Below are positions 53,301-62,755 of a stretch of DNA of 64,000 nucleotides, one piece after another (positions within the stretch are counted from its first letter, which is position 1; every line of letters begins with the position of its first letter). This DNA is from CABZJG01 sp902512685 (GTDB taxonomy: Bacteria > Pseudomonadota > Alphaproteobacteria > Rhodobacterales > Rhodobacteraceae). The translations under genes and the position numbers were made by a program. The stretch lies in NCBI GenBank assembly GCA_051201605.1, contig CP179201.1, positions 1,550,001-1,614,000 of the forward strand, written 5' to 3'. The notes under the pieces are model-generated. The model did not search any database, was not told the origin of the DNA, and saw only the letters and a program-made list of their open reading frames with translations.

Positions 53301-53821
53301 GACAGACTCTACTCGCGGACTTAGCCGAGAAAACGAAAAAAGCTTTGAGTTTACGTTTAGGGGTAAAGGCAGCCCGTCAAGCTATCTCTAATTACAGAGA
53401 GGAGCACAAAAGTGGAATGCTCTCTGAGACAGAAATTGCATTTCGCGCTTTAACTGCTGAGAAGTACAGTGCACTCCGAACTCAAACCGATGGAAATAAC
53501 GAGATCCTGTTGGCTATGCGGGAGAGTGATAATCGCTCTGTTGCGGTTTCAGAGATGTCTAAAGGAACGCGCTTTCAATTATATCTTGCGCTAAGACTTG
53601 CTGGGTACAAACAATATGTCTCAGATGACATGATCTTACCATTTGTTGCAGATGATATTATGGAAACGTTTGATAATAATAGGACTTCAGCCGCCCTGCG
53701 TTTAATGGGTGAAATATCAAATACTGGTCAGGCACTTTATTTCACTCATCATGAGCATGTTGTTGATATAGCGAAAGATATGTTTGGCGGTAAAATTAAA
53801 ATCCACGATTTACGCTATTGA
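50378..53821 (+). CDS. SbcC/YhaN-like SMC-type ATPase
   Basis: A 1147-aa Rad50-type ATPase. Walker A is GPNEAGKST (36-44) followed by FEGFLDLLFG. Two long coiled coils span roughly 170-650 and 680-1030. Near the C terminus lie the ABC signature region EMSKGTRFQLYLALRLAG and Walker B LPFVADDIMETFD. GPNEAGKST instead of GPNGAGKS, and a C-terminal AVSEMSKGT region, are typical of the YhaN group. Partner of the preceding phosphoesterase; likely processes DNA ends or structures. Confidence 0.88.
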   Translation: MRLRRLDLIRYGHFTDFTIDFGARHGSDIDLHIIYGPNEAGKSTSFEGFLDLLFGIPNRSKYNFLHDYENMRIGGVLEIGGEAVELIRIKKSKNDLINPDGETVPAGILASGLRGIDRDQYRAMFSLDDDTIEAGGDDILASQGDLGELLFSAAAGLTDLGSVLEDARSEVDAFSKKRARKTELAELKRNLKDINDEIRSVDIPASTYRNLKERKDSASKLLSSSKILRDDLISQKLKIQTIIDCLEPFDTLRKHQADLAEVELYPAVPETHLTTAENLRISLVNEKANLRNGENQKTIEQDKLSDTKLDEAIVKEEEVLKFLLDVPKARAQTALEDIPKRELELSSLTDEIDDLLAGLDFTVDDFEQINEIVLAELEELANEFRSEINQLSNSRKEMSAALDAFEDLQQANTSHDSSVADPHPIELLFKEIDPNHLLILKDMNSKALDEITGSLDRAVYDLAPWTGTKEFLDTVKLSENEANRFASNYADLLDAQKQAKASVDEAEANYNAVQARLETIKSSEIADLTNNAKEIKENRDKLWSTHIESLSSSTANEFEQSMREYDLVQDSRILASENLARLRELEAEVSAAEALMKTRKQQLLKASEEFEENKSKMDELFTNLCLSEHFDPRDLPAWQTKLQNAQRIKLELKDKAEAFEDIEAEVNRVSNLLAGALGVDSGEDLRALNNLAINTIDALTKSKAKYEEHNNSVERAQKNFTSRESAVSDCEKKIEAIKSRWGSTTKPLPDGIGNIDKFILKLPTLRQLLVKQNEKIKITRRVSAMEKDRDTFSDQVRDLSTKLDEPSADEPMIIAQKLQNRLSNALVNNERAKGIIEKIKEADNIISNAISAIEQLENKLSELSEPYQNVVEINNIEELIDAIKLSQKAVTLRNEITRLEQLILDRLSCEAMSNAEDILTTSNLLELQSQLASISSDLEDAETDYGVKIGDLRAANDALEKVGGDSLPAQLEEKRQTLLADLAEKTKKALSLRLGVKAARQAISNYREEHKSGMLSETEIAFRALTAEKYSALRTQTDGNNEILLAMRESDNRSVAVSEMSKGTRFQLYLALRLAGYKQYVSDDMILPFVADDIMETFDNNRTSAALRLMGEISNTGQALYFTHHEHVVDIAKDMFGGKIKIHDLRY

Positions 53822-54309
53822 TTAAATGGCAAGACCCCATTCGGTAGGACTTCAAATTCGTACAAGTCATTTGGATCTCTATGATATGTAATTGGTGAAA
53901 TCCTAAAATTTTTCACCACTAATCGACCCGATAACATCTCTTCAAGCCGTTCCCCAAACGCGTTGGATCCATCAGTAATGATACTCCCTCCGGAAGCAGG
54001 GAATTTCTCCAACAAAAGTGACAAATACTCATTGCTCAGAACTCTTACACCACTGCCACCTTCACTCATTCCATCGCGACGATAAAATAATGTATCAACC
54101 ACAGAGAGGTGTTCAATTGCTTCCCAAGCATCCACCTTCAAAAATTTAGAACTGGGATGTAACTTTTTATATGCATGCCACTGTGGATATCGGCGCAAGT
54201 CACAAAAAATAAACTGATTATCGTGGGTGCCTAAGAGTTGAGTTGGGAAATCGTAATCAATGGCGCAACAGGGATAGAAGACGACATTATTTGTATAATT
54301 ATGCAGCAT
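53815..54309 (-). CDS. Hypothetical partner of HEPN-like protein
   Basis: A 164-aa protein with FYPCCAIDYDFPTQLLG near the N terminus and ISPITYHRDPNDLYEFEV near the end. It overlaps the start region of transcription from the HEPN-like gene by 11 bp, so they are co-transcribed, and it converges with and overlaps the ATPase stop by 7 bp. No domain is recognised. It could be the antitoxin or effector mate of its neighbour. Confidence 0.55.
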   Translation of the reverse strand: MLHNYTNNVVFYPCCAIDYDFPTQLLGTHDNQFIFCDLRRYPQWHAYKKLHPSSKFLKVDAWEAIEHLSVVDTLFYRRDGMSEGGSGVRVLSNEYLSLLLEKFPASGGSIITDGSNAFGERLEEMLSGRLVVKNFRISPITYHRDPNDLYEFEVLPNGVLPFNQ

Positions 54310-54988
54310 TGTCTAATCCTGCGTAGTCAAAGTACTCATTTTTGATAAGCAAAGCACGCCAGTCCTGCCAGAAATCGTATGCCGCATTTACAGACATAAC
54401 AATAATCTGGAAGCCGATTGGTTTATTTTGCTGGTCAGTTTTTTTTGCTACGAAAACAATCTTATTAATCTTTTCAGGCGATCCTACTCCTAGTTTGAAA
54501 CTGGTAAATTCGTCAGAGGTATTTAATTTAAATTGTCTTGGCGATAACGGATGAACACCGCCATGAGCGAGCGAATTACGCAAACATCTCATTAGTGTTG
54601 AATACTTTAATTCTGATCTTTCAATTATTTGTTCGCTCCCCAGCGCGTCGAGTAAGTCTTCTATCGCATATTTGTATTGGTAATCCAAAACTTCATAAAA
54701 CTTCCATTCATCACTTTTGCAGAACGTTTCGAAATATTGAAACGATCCGAGCCTGAGAGGACCATCACAGATCGACTTTCTCAATTTTTTCTCAAATTTA
54801 TTACCTTTAACAGAGTCTGAAACGTTCTGCTCTTGGGCATTTGAATAAAATTTTAACCTCTCCCAGACCATCGCATACCCAACACTTAGAAGCATCAACA
54901 GTCTGGTTACGTCATAGCGACCACGATTTAAGATTTGGTCACTTCTATCAATGATACTGCTTATGAAACCTGAGCGATATTCAGTCAT
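54299..54988 (-). CDS. HEPN-like protein
   Basis: A 229-aa helical protein containing R137-NSLA-H142 in RCLRNSLAHGG, the R-x4-H motif of HEPN ribonucleases, on the second of two long helices. HEPN proteins are frequent as toxins and in anti-phage systems. The C-terminal third is beta-rich (KINKIVFVAKKTDQQNKPIG). The start at 54988 fits; the downstream partner gene overlaps by 11 bp. The nuclease assignment rests on the motif only. Confidence 0.55.
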   Translation of the reverse strand: MTEYRSGFISSIIDRSDQILNRGRYDVTRLLMLLSVGYAMVWERLKFYSNAQEQNVSDSVKGNKFEKKLRKSICDGPLRLGSFQYFETFCKSDEWKFYEVLDYQYKYAIEDLLDALGSEQIIERSELKYSTLMRCLRNSLAHGGVHPLSPRQFKLNTSDEFTSFKLGVGSPEKINKIVFVAKKTDQQNKPIGFQIIVMSVNAAYDFWQDWRALLIKNEYFDYAGLDNAA

Positions 54989-55033
54989 ATTAAACCACCT
55001 CCGATACTCTACTTTTCCTTCATTTGGATTTAG

Positions 55034-55120
55034 TCACGTGTGTTTTGATCTTGTTGTTGCTTTGCCAAAGCTCTCCCACTCGTCTCGAAAAACTTCGTAA
55101 AAGTTATCTTTGTTTGCCAT
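55034..55120 (-). CDS. Possible 28-aa peptide
   Basis: ATG at 55120 opens MANKDNFYEVFRDEWESFGK and ends TRSKHT. It starts ten bases after the stop of the PD-(D/E)XK gene, on the same strand. Acidic-basic composition looks protein-like, but it is short and the ribosome site is weak. Confidence 0.3.
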   Translation of the reverse strand: MANKDNFYEVFRDEWESFGKATTRSKHT

Positions 55121-55129
55121 ATCGCCTAC

Positions 55130-56104
55130 TCAATAATTGAAACGTGTATCCAAACCGATAAATGAAGTGAATTCGTTCTCATCCGTCATCTGGATACTAT
55201 AACCGTCCCTCCAACTTCCTGTCTTTGAAGCAACAGAATTGGGTAACTTTGCAATCAGGCTTTCAAACATATCCTGATCTCCACCTTTTAGGTAAATGTT
55301 TACGTGTTTGCGCCTGAAGAAAAAGGTGATCGCTTGAAACCCTTCGAAATCCTTTACGATATGGATAAACCGTTTTCGTGATGGATCACCTTCTTGAAAG
55401 GTTCGGCACATATCGATTGCTCGTTTTGCGAATGAGTATTCGCATGTAGAGACAACGTCTTCCCATGACAGTTGTTTCAATTCTGTTTTATTGGCTCGTT
55501 TTTTACGACTGTCGTAAACATCAGTGAGTTCTTTTAATGGATATCGTTGTTCAAACCGTAAATGTGTCTCGCCTTCGACATTATGAGCGTCGATTGCAAA
55601 TGCGTAGATTGATATCCCATAATTCTTCAACCAGTCAGCTGTGATTATAACCTCAGGGTGAAAGGCTTCTGCGATCAAAACAATTTTGATGTCTGCGCTG
55701 ATTTCAGTCGTTTCAAGTATTTCTAGTAATTCCTCATACTCATAACACTTCTGAGACAAGGCAATGGACTTCAATTCATCTTTGTCCTTGCTGGATGCCA
55801 TTGCGGCGTAAGTAATGCCTTGAAGTAACTGTAGCTTATTTTTGTCACGCTTTAGTTCGAAGATTACAAGCGACGAGTCTTCTGCGTCTAACGCAAGAAT
55901 GTCTAGACGATCAGCTGTAGAGTCATCGGGGTTAATTTCTTGTCCAATTAGTACCGCTGATGAAAACCCGATTTCGTTTCTGAATACATCCCATGAGCCG
56001 ATAATCGCGGCTTGCAAATCTGTACGCTCAAGGAGATTTTCTTTCTTGAAATTTGTTTCTGAAAGCTTTGAAAGCGTTTTCGCATTTTTGTCGAATTTCA
56101 GCAT
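55130..56104 (-). CDS. PD-(D/E)XK nuclease-like protein
   Basis: A 324-aa protein with a restriction-type core near residues 65-110: TADRLDILALDAEDSSLVIF followed by ELKRDK (D...E-x-K), then helical QLLQGITYAAMAS. The C-terminal part (RFIHIVKDFEGFQAITFFFR) is mixed alpha-beta. It is similar in architecture to NucS- or DUF91-type proteins. Probably one transcript with the 28-aa, HEPN-like and partner genes. Confidence 0.65.
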   Translation of the reverse strand: MLKFDKNAKTLSKLSETNFKKENLLERTDLQAAIIGSWDVFRNEIGFSSAVLIGQEINPDDSTADRLDILALDAEDSSLVIFELKRDKNKLQLLQGITYAAMASSKDKDELKSIALSQKCYEYEELLEILETTEISADIKIVLIAEAFHPEVIITADWLKNYGISIYAFAIDAHNVEGETHLRFEQRYPLKELTDVYDSRKKRANKTELKQLSWEDVVSTCEYSFAKRAIDMCRTFQEGDPSRKRFIHIVKDFEGFQAITFFFRRKHVNIYLKGGDQDMFESLIAKLPNSVASKTGSWRDGYSIQMTDENEFTSFIGLDTRFNY

Positions 56105-56288
56105 TTTGTTTAATTATTATCCTGCTTAGCACATAAATTTTTGTTACCACCTTAGCATTCTATCAAATGTTTGCCAGTAGAGCTTACTGTAAGTGAACCC
56201 CTTAAAACTTTTATTCTTGTGATTAATTTTTGACGTGTCATGTTTATTTTATTCTGCTACATGAAATTCACAGCAGTGGGAAATTGCC

Positions 56289-57467
56289 TTGAAGAAGATT
56301 GCAAGAAAACTCACGGGACGCAAAAAACCGTTTGATATAGATGGTGACGGTAGAGTGACCATGGCAGACTTTGCCGCAATTTTCACTGGTAAGCGTTATA
56401 AAGAAACTTCTAGCGTGGATTTTGTTAGAGATAGGGCTTCAGAAATATGGGGTAAGAATGAGCACCATTTCACCCTTCTTTCTCTACGGATACAAAAACG
56501 TCAAACTGAAGTCAGAAGCTTTGCTAAACGCCTAATTTTTGGTGGTAAAGATAGCAAAATTGATAAAATCATTCGGAATTTATTAGTTGAGATGAATGAT
56601 GATGAAGTAAGCGGGTTCCAAAATAAATATGAAAAATCCATTTCAGATATAGCGGTTTTGGAAGGTAAACTTGCAGAATTAAACGCTTCTTCAGTGATGG
56701 CGAATTCCGCAGAAACGCCTAAGATAAAAAGAGCCAAGGATAAATTTCAAGCCACGCTAGATAAGTCTAGAGAAGCACAAAACATCTTGGTCAGTTCTTT
56801 CAAAAAGAGGTTAGATCTCTATGGTATGGTGCTGACTGACGAGCAGGCAGAGGTATTGCTCACGCGTGTCGACTCTCGTGACATTGTTAAAATCACGTGT
56901 GTTTTTGCGATAGTGCAGACACTAACCGTTCAGTTGGCTCATGCAAAGCTAGCTTCGGGCGAAAATTTGGATGTCACAAAAAAGTATTATGGCGTTTATA
57001 TCGGTCTGCTTGAATTGCAGGAGACTGCACAGACCGCATACCTTGAAATGATCGATCAAACTTATCTGCCTGGTGTAAATAAAATCAGAATTGATGCGCT
57101 TGAGCTAAAAGAAAAAACACAATCACAAATTGCTAATGCGACTTCCGCGCATATTGGTGGTTATGAGAGTAATTTAGAGTCACAAGACTATACAATTAAA
57201 GTGACCAAAGAGTATGAAGCCATCCTCATAGAAAATAAAAACAAAATTTCTCAAGCGCGAGATTTGGTACAGCAATTAATTGAACTTGCAGAAAATACTT
57301 TGAGTACGGTTAGAGTGTCATCTGATTTAGCAAGTTTAATCCAGAGATCAGAAACGCTCATTGATCAAGTGATTACTCTGCAAGCCCCAGATCTCATTCC
57401 ATTTGAAAACTTGGAGCTAAAGAAAGAGTTTGAAAATGTGACCAGCAGGATCCGAAATATCAATTAG
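56289..57467 (+). CDS. EF-hand/dockerin-like helical protein
   Basis: A 392-aa protein starting (TTG) KKIARKLTGRKKPF and a single calcium-loop motif D16-x-D18-x-D20-G-x-V-x-x-x-D27 (DIDGDGRVTMADF). The rest is long amphipathic helix with coiled-coil character (SKIDKIIRNLLVEMNDDEV; ESQDYTIKVTKEYEAILIEN). No membrane helix is seen. First of three same-strand genes before attR. A cytosolic or cell-surface calcium-sensitive scaffold is conceivable but unproven. Confidence 0.5.
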   Translation: MKKIARKLTGRKKPFDIDGDGRVTMADFAAIFTGKRYKETSSVDFVRDRASEIWGKNEHHFTLLSLRIQKRQTEVRSFAKRLIFGGKDSKIDKIIRNLLVEMNDDEVSGFQNKYEKSISDIAVLEGKLAELNASSVMANSAETPKIKRAKDKFQATLDKSREAQNILVSSFKKRLDLYGMVLTDEQAEVLLTRVDSRDIVKITCVFAIVQTLTVQLAHAKLASGENLDVTKKYYGVYIGLLELQETAQTAYLEMIDQTYLPGVNKIRIDALELKEKTQSQIANATSAHIGGYESNLESQDYTIKVTKEYEAILIENKNKISQARDLVQQLIELAENTLSTVRVSSDLASLIQRSETLIDQVITLQAPDLIPFENLELKKEFENVTSRIRNIN

Positions 57468-57611
57468 TGGCATTGATACGAAGTAACACAAACAAGACAG
57501 CAAAACCTTTCGATTTGAATAAAATGAAAAATATTCTACCATTCATGAACGACTTTGTGAGTAAGCTAAAATAAAAATTATTGTAACGTTATCTGAAAGC
57601 GGGAAAAGCCG

Positions 57612-58589
57612 GTGCGAATATTTTTCTTATCAATGATCCTTTCACTTTGTGCCATTTACGGAAGTATCAGCTTTGCGCAAGTGTCTCAGTGTAAGGCTTT
57701 TGGGACGAAATTTTTCTTTGAAACAGAAAGCTCTGAGGGAATATTGAAATGTCTCTCTCAAATCGATGATAAGTCAAAGTTTCTCTTAAATACTGAATTT
57801 GATACTCTGGGTAACCTCATTCCAACAAATGCTGTTCTGGCTGGTGTTGAAACAGTAGTTTTGGCGGGTCTTTTAGAAGCATTGAATGAAGATGAACGAG
57901 AAGCAGTATTCGCACATAGAAATCTTAAGAGCCAAACGATACTTCATTTAGCTGTTATGTCGCCGAATGCAGTGCAACTGATTAGAGAGCTTGGGCATTT
58001 TGATATTGATGCAAATCCCTGTGCTGCACGAAAAGACGAGTGGTTTTGGAATAAAGATCTATGTGATACGCCGTTACATAAAGCTGTTTCTGATGATGCA
58101 CCATTTGAAGTCCTGCAGTCATTGCTCGCGATCGGTGCAGATCCAAAAACTCCAAACCGTGAGGGAAAATTCCCAACAAATATATCTGCAATGAATGATC
58201 AAGAGACAGCTAAAATCACGCTTCTGCAAAAAGCAACTGGTGATCTTTATTTTGATAAATCACCCTATAATGGAAAAGAGGGACGTGAATTAAATGCCAT
58301 TTTTTATTTACTGAAAAATAGTAAAGATCATCGCAAATTAGAGCGCTTATTTCAAATCACTGACGAAAGTGACCATAACGATGAGATGGGCTGGAACGGG
58401 CGCAACATTGCTCATTGGGCAGCCATAAATGCACAAACACCTGAAATGTTTGAAGTAGTGATGTTTTATAGCAAAGAGTTTCTTTGCAAGGCTGACAGCA
58501 CTGAGAAAACGCCAAGAGAACTTACCGAGGGAAATCCTGTTCTGATAGGTACCACTCAAAAATTGGACTTAATTAATGCGTGTCCTTAA
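57612..58589 (+). CDS. Secreted ankyrin-repeat protein
   Basis: A 325-aa protein with a signal peptide (residues 1-22, IFFLSMILSLCAIYGSISFA) and ankyrin-type repeats: QTILHLAVMSPNAVQLIREL, then TPLHKAVSDDAPFEVLQSLL with AIGADPKTPNREGKFP, and NIAHWAAINAQTPEMFEVVM. Periplasmic protein-protein contact is expected. It starts at GTG. The end overlaps the next gene by 14 bp, so they are co-translated. Confidence 0.75.
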   Translation: MRIFFLSMILSLCAIYGSISFAQVSQCKAFGTKFFFETESSEGILKCLSQIDDKSKFLLNTEFDTLGNLIPTNAVLAGVETVVLAGLLEALNEDEREAVFAHRNLKSQTILHLAVMSPNAVQLIRELGHFDIDANPCAARKDEWFWNKDLCDTPLHKAVSDDAPFEVLQSLLAIGADPKTPNREGKFPTNISAMNDQETAKITLLQKATGDLYFDKSPYNGKEGRELNAIFYLLKNSKDHRKLERLFQITDESDHNDEMGWNGRNIAHWAAINAQTPEMFEVVMFYSKEFLCKADSTEKTPRELTEGNPVLIGTTQKLDLINACP

Positions 58590-59832
58590 AATTATTAGAC
58601 GTTCGTTACTCGTCATTTTCTTAATTGTCAGTTTAGCTTGGAATGTTGCGACCACTGCTTTTGAATGGGCTTACAATGCCACATTTGCTTTGGTTTCAAG
58701 CGCCGTGTCATTGGTCTTAGATGGTAATGAATTGAAGTCATCATTGAAGTATCAATTAGATGCTAAAAATAAAGAATTAGACCGCTTGGTTAAAAAAATA
58801 TCTGTTGCAGACGCAGACATCATATCTAAAGAGCGCAAAATCTCGAATATGAGCTCTAATATTCTGAAGTTAGAAGAACAAATTACGTCCGTCTCTGATG
58901 AGGTAAAAGATTTAGGAAACCAAAATCAATCATTGAAAAGAACAATCGCGAATAAGGACGTAGAATTAAAAAATATGACTTCAAAGTTGAGTGACTCAGA
59001 GGCAAGATTTGTGAAAGCTCAAAATAGGTTAGTTAGTTTGCAAGAAACTTTGAAAAAAAGCCAAAATGATATTTTGAAGTTAAATAGTGAAAAAAATATG
59101 GTCATTGCTGAGCGAAATAAGCTCTTAGACGAAGTGCAAAAAAAACAAACATTGATCAACAAGTCTGATCTGACAATCCAACGTCAAAACAACGAGCTAA
59201 TGACGAATGCTCGCAACTTGGAGAGACTAGAGAACACGAATAACAATCTGCGGGACTCATTGTCCAAATCTGAGTTGAAGATCTCAGACCTTGAAGTTCA
59301 GAATAAGAGCCTGTCAGTTGAAAGTGCAAAGCTTCAGGATACCGTTAAAACTAAGTCTAATGCTCTTAACGATTTAGATACGCGATTTGGATTACAGAAG
59401 AAGAAGCTATTAGAGCTAGAAAACTTGAATGGATCTCTCAGTAACAAGCTGGATTTTTACAAACGGGCAAACAAGGATGTAACTGCGAAGATCACGCAGC
59501 TTTCGGATAATATAAACAAGCGCATAATTACTAGGGTTGGTCGTAACCTGGGCGCTATGCCTGCCGAAAGTATCCCTATAGCTGGCATTGGAGTCACCCT
59601 TACGATGATGTATCTTGAGATCCAAGATGCATGCTCGACGCTAAGTGACATTTCAGATTTCACAGAGGAAATGGGTTATGAAAAATCTGGTGGTGGCGCG
59701 GAGTTCTGTTCATTGAAGCAGTCAGACTTAAAGCGATTAATTAATAAAAATAAATACAACCTTGAAGATTGCCTTTCGCGTGTACCAGAGGATGATTATG
59801 TAGGTATTCAAACTTGTATAAACGATAACTGA
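58576..59832 (+). CDS. Membrane-anchored coiled-coil protein
   Basis: A 418-aa protein with an N-terminal membrane segment (RSLLVIFLIVSLAWNVATTA), a long heptad-repeat coiled coil (about residues 60-310) and a short C-terminal domain with GAMPAESIPIAGIGVTLT and four late cysteines (CSTLS, CSLKQ, CLSRV, CIND). Likely an inner-membrane rod reaching the periplasm. With the ankyrin protein and the EF-hand-like protein it forms the last operon-like set inside the island. Confidence 0.6.
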   Translation: MRVLKIIRRSLLVIFLIVSLAWNVATTAFEWAYNATFALVSSAVSLVLDGNELKSSLKYQLDAKNKELDRLVKKISVADADIISKERKISNMSSNILKLEEQITSVSDEVKDLGNQNQSLKRTIANKDVELKNMTSKLSDSEARFVKAQNRLVSLQETLKKSQNDILKLNSEKNMVIAERNKLLDEVQKKQTLINKSDLTIQRQNNELMTNARNLERLENTNNNLRDSLSKSELKISDLEVQNKSLSVESAKLQDTVKTKSNALNDLDTRFGLQKKKLLELENLNGSLSNKLDFYKRANKDVTAKITQLSDNINKRIITRVGRNLGAMPAESIPIAGIGVTLTMMYLEIQDACSTLSDISDFTEEMGYEKSGGGAEFCSLKQSDLKRLINKNKYNLEDCLSRVPEDDYVGIQTCINDN

Positions 59833-59933
59833 AATCGCATCCAACCTACTGATAACAAATACTATTAATAGTTTAGTTAGACACAGAAATAGACAAAATA
59901 TTATAACTGACTGTTTTTATTATGCGGTTGAGT

Positions 59934-59981
59934 AATCATAATCCGCGTGTCGGGGGTTCAAGTCCCTCCTCCGCTACCAAA
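59934..59981 (+). repeat. tRNA-Met island attR
   Basis: 48 nt identical to the end of tRNA-Met (40916-40963). It closes the 19-kb element. TTAGACAC-type boxes recur just beyond it at about 60042-60062, so a second, older element begins here; 59982-60296 has no gene. Confidence 0.9.
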
Positions 59982-60296
59982 AAACCCCATTAAAACATTT
60001 ATTTATAAGAATTTTGCAAAATGGTTTGCGTCTAATATTGACTTAGACACACTTAGACACTTTTTAGTTTAGAAGATCCTAAAAATAAGTATGCTATTTC
60101 CCGGTGTCCTCTCGTTGTAAAAAATGTTATATTATATACTCTAAGTTCGGCTGAACTTAGGTTAGATCGGTCAAGTCCTACCCCAAACCCAAACAGAAAG
60201 TCAGGCATAAGTATTTTCAACCTTGTGTATTAATGCCTTGTTAGTCTTTGATAGAAGACAAAGTTTAGACTATAGCCAGAAAAGCATAGACATCAC

Positions 60297-62471
60297 TTAA
60301 GGTCGTAGGGCTTCCAAATTTATTTTTTCTGCGGTAAGAACAAGTAACTCAATTAACTGTTTTATTTTCGGAGATTGGGTACTTTCAGCTATGCATTCAA
60401 ATTGGTCGTTTAACTCTTCCCAATTGGATTTGATAGGGATTTCAAGCAAATAAAATTCATTATCTTCAACAATTTTACCACACTTGTCATAGATCGGTTT
60501 CCAGTCAGCTTCTAGTTGTTGATCCTCCTCAAAAAGAGTTTCTAACCAGATACCTATAATCAATTCGTCTGGTCTTTTATAAATAGAGATAGTTTTGCGG
60601 TTTAGAGATAAATCTGTGTTTTTTATATTTTCAAATTTAACCTTGAACCTCTCTGACTTACCCAAGTCATTTGGTGGTCGATAGTCCCTCAATGCAGGGG
60701 TCCCCATGCTGATTGAGGATGTATCCATTGTTATGAATTCACCGTCGATATTCTGAGTAATACCAAGCCGCTTAATAGACTCCGGCACATTAGCAGCTAT
60801 TTTTTCCAATAAGCGCTCATTAATTTTTGCTTTCAATTCAGACTGAAGTGCTGGGGTTCTGTCCAACAAGCTAATTTCATAGTTTGCTCCACTCTGTGCA
60901 GTGTAATTTTCCTCTGAGAGTCTATCATTATCCAAAAGTAACTCTAAAAATTCGCCCTTATCATCAAAATATGGGGCAAAGGATATTCGTGGGTAATACC
61001 TCTCGCCATACTAAGTTGAAGCTTTTTGCGTCATATTTTTTTCATTTTCGCCACAACCTCTCCACTGGTCTTTAACTGTGTGTTTATTTATCTCTTCAAA
61101 GTTTCCAAATAAAGATAAACTGTATTCAACTGACTTATTTGGAGTAACGGTCGTATGAAAAGTTTTACCCCAAAGCGGATCTGATATTCTATCCCAGTGA
61201 AAGAGAAAATCGCTCATGAACTGACTTGCCCAGATATTATAATCTGCCGCGGTGCAGCCTCTTCTTGCATCTGTTAGGTTACTGCCATCTTTGCGTATCC
61301 CGGACATATATCTATGAAAGGCTAAATAAGCCATCTCTATAAATTCTGGGTCGCTATTCCAAATTCCCACCCTCAGTAAAGCTTGTGCACGTAGTATTCC
61401 TCCATTTTGACACGCTTCATAGGACTTAAAGTTATTAATTTTGTGGTTTGTAGGGCATTTTTTGCTCAGAGGAGGTGTGTCTGACGGAAACATTTCAACA
61501 GAACGTCGATCCAACCAATCTGAAAGATTTTCGTTCTGTTCTTTTGTCCATTCAAAGCTATCGTGAAACATTTCAATTGCGATCGTAGCCTTGTTGAAAC
61601 GAAGCACTTGCAAGAATCTATCTTCACGGTGAACATCTCGTCTCAAGCGATCATTGTTTATCCAAGATAGGAGCATTTGCTCCAACTGTGACCTTACCCT
61701 TGGATCAATTAGCGCTCTCAAATAGATTTGGTTAAACTCATTTTGGCAAATAACGAAACCGTCCCTTAAGGTATTTTTCTTCCAAGAAACAGATCCATCT
61801 AGATTTTTTGATTGATTTTCAGCTATGTAACTTACGTTACCAAACCAATCTAGGCAAAATTGCATTCGGTTGTTGACGTGACCTTTCTCAATCCCCTTAT
61901 TGAAATACAAATTAGAAAAATTTGGGTTCATCGTTTTGTATAGGTCAACGGTTTGATCTAAAGCACCAAAACTAGGCTTAGGTTCTTCAAGATAATAGTT
62001 AGGGATCTCTACATTGTGAGTGCTCTGGTATTTCTTTAAGTGCTTAAAAGCCTGTTTTCTAGTTGGGAGCTGCCAGCCTTTTTGAGGTATCTGAATCCCC
62101 AAACAATCCAAACCCCTCCTTTCATGTTCATAAAAGGTAGAAGGAAGATCTAATGCAATTAGAGAGTCACAGAGCTCATCATCTGATAGCGAGGTAGCTG
62201 CTCTTTTTTGTGTGACCAGATCCTTCAATAAACCTGATATCCTTAAGATAGTTAAATCATATTCATCTAATTCTTGATCCCAAGGTTTGCCTATTGCCTG
62301 AAAAGCCTCTGACATCGCATTGCGGGTTTTGTTTCCCATTACCCCATCCACAGGACCGGCGTTATAACCAAGTTCATTCAGCAATCGCTGTGCTTTCGCC
62401 GTTACTTCATCAGATATTGCTAAACTTGGAAGAAACAGAACTAAAAAATAAATAAAAAAGTGCGCATCCTT
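60297..62471 (-). pseudogene. Secreted PG-binding/alginate-lyase-like gene, broken
   Basis: A single long frame in two open pieces. The upstream piece (62384-61014) has a peptidoglycan-binding motif LNELGYNAGPVDGVMGNKTR and a helical domain with DGSNLTDARRGCTAADYN, which resembles the DG...L-x-R stretch of alginate lyases. A TAG (61011-61013) interrupts it, after which the same frame continues, starting YGERYYPRISFAPYFDDKG, for 237 codons to 60297. Upstream, ATG at about 62471 begins a signal peptide that is in frame only if one T is added to a six-T run. Two lesions mean a pseudogene, or a sequencing error plus a stop. Confidence 0.6.
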
Positions 62472-62689
62472 TTACCTTTTTGTAATTTTCATTTTAAAAA
62501 AGACAAAGAAAAATATCATAATGATACTAATAGTTTACCTGCTAAATATGAAACTAGGTTATGTTTGATTGATTTTCAGGTAGGAAAATTCAACATCAAT
62601 ATAGTACTTAAAACTTAATAATTGTGGAAATAGGTTAGGCACTAAAATAGGCAAAACATAGTAACTTATTGATATTTTATACTTATTCT

Positions 62690-62755
62690 TGCTTTGCAGT
62701 TGTTTAGGCGCAATACCTAGGCACAGTTAGACACTTTTTCTAAGGTATTGATTCC
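62690..62755 (+). repeat. Degenerate copy of integrase 4 leader
   Basis: Matches 40995-41062 (TTGCTTT, CAGTTGTT, ACAGTTAGACAC, CTAAGGTATTGATT) with scattered changes. It precedes the integrase stub. Confidence 0.7.
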
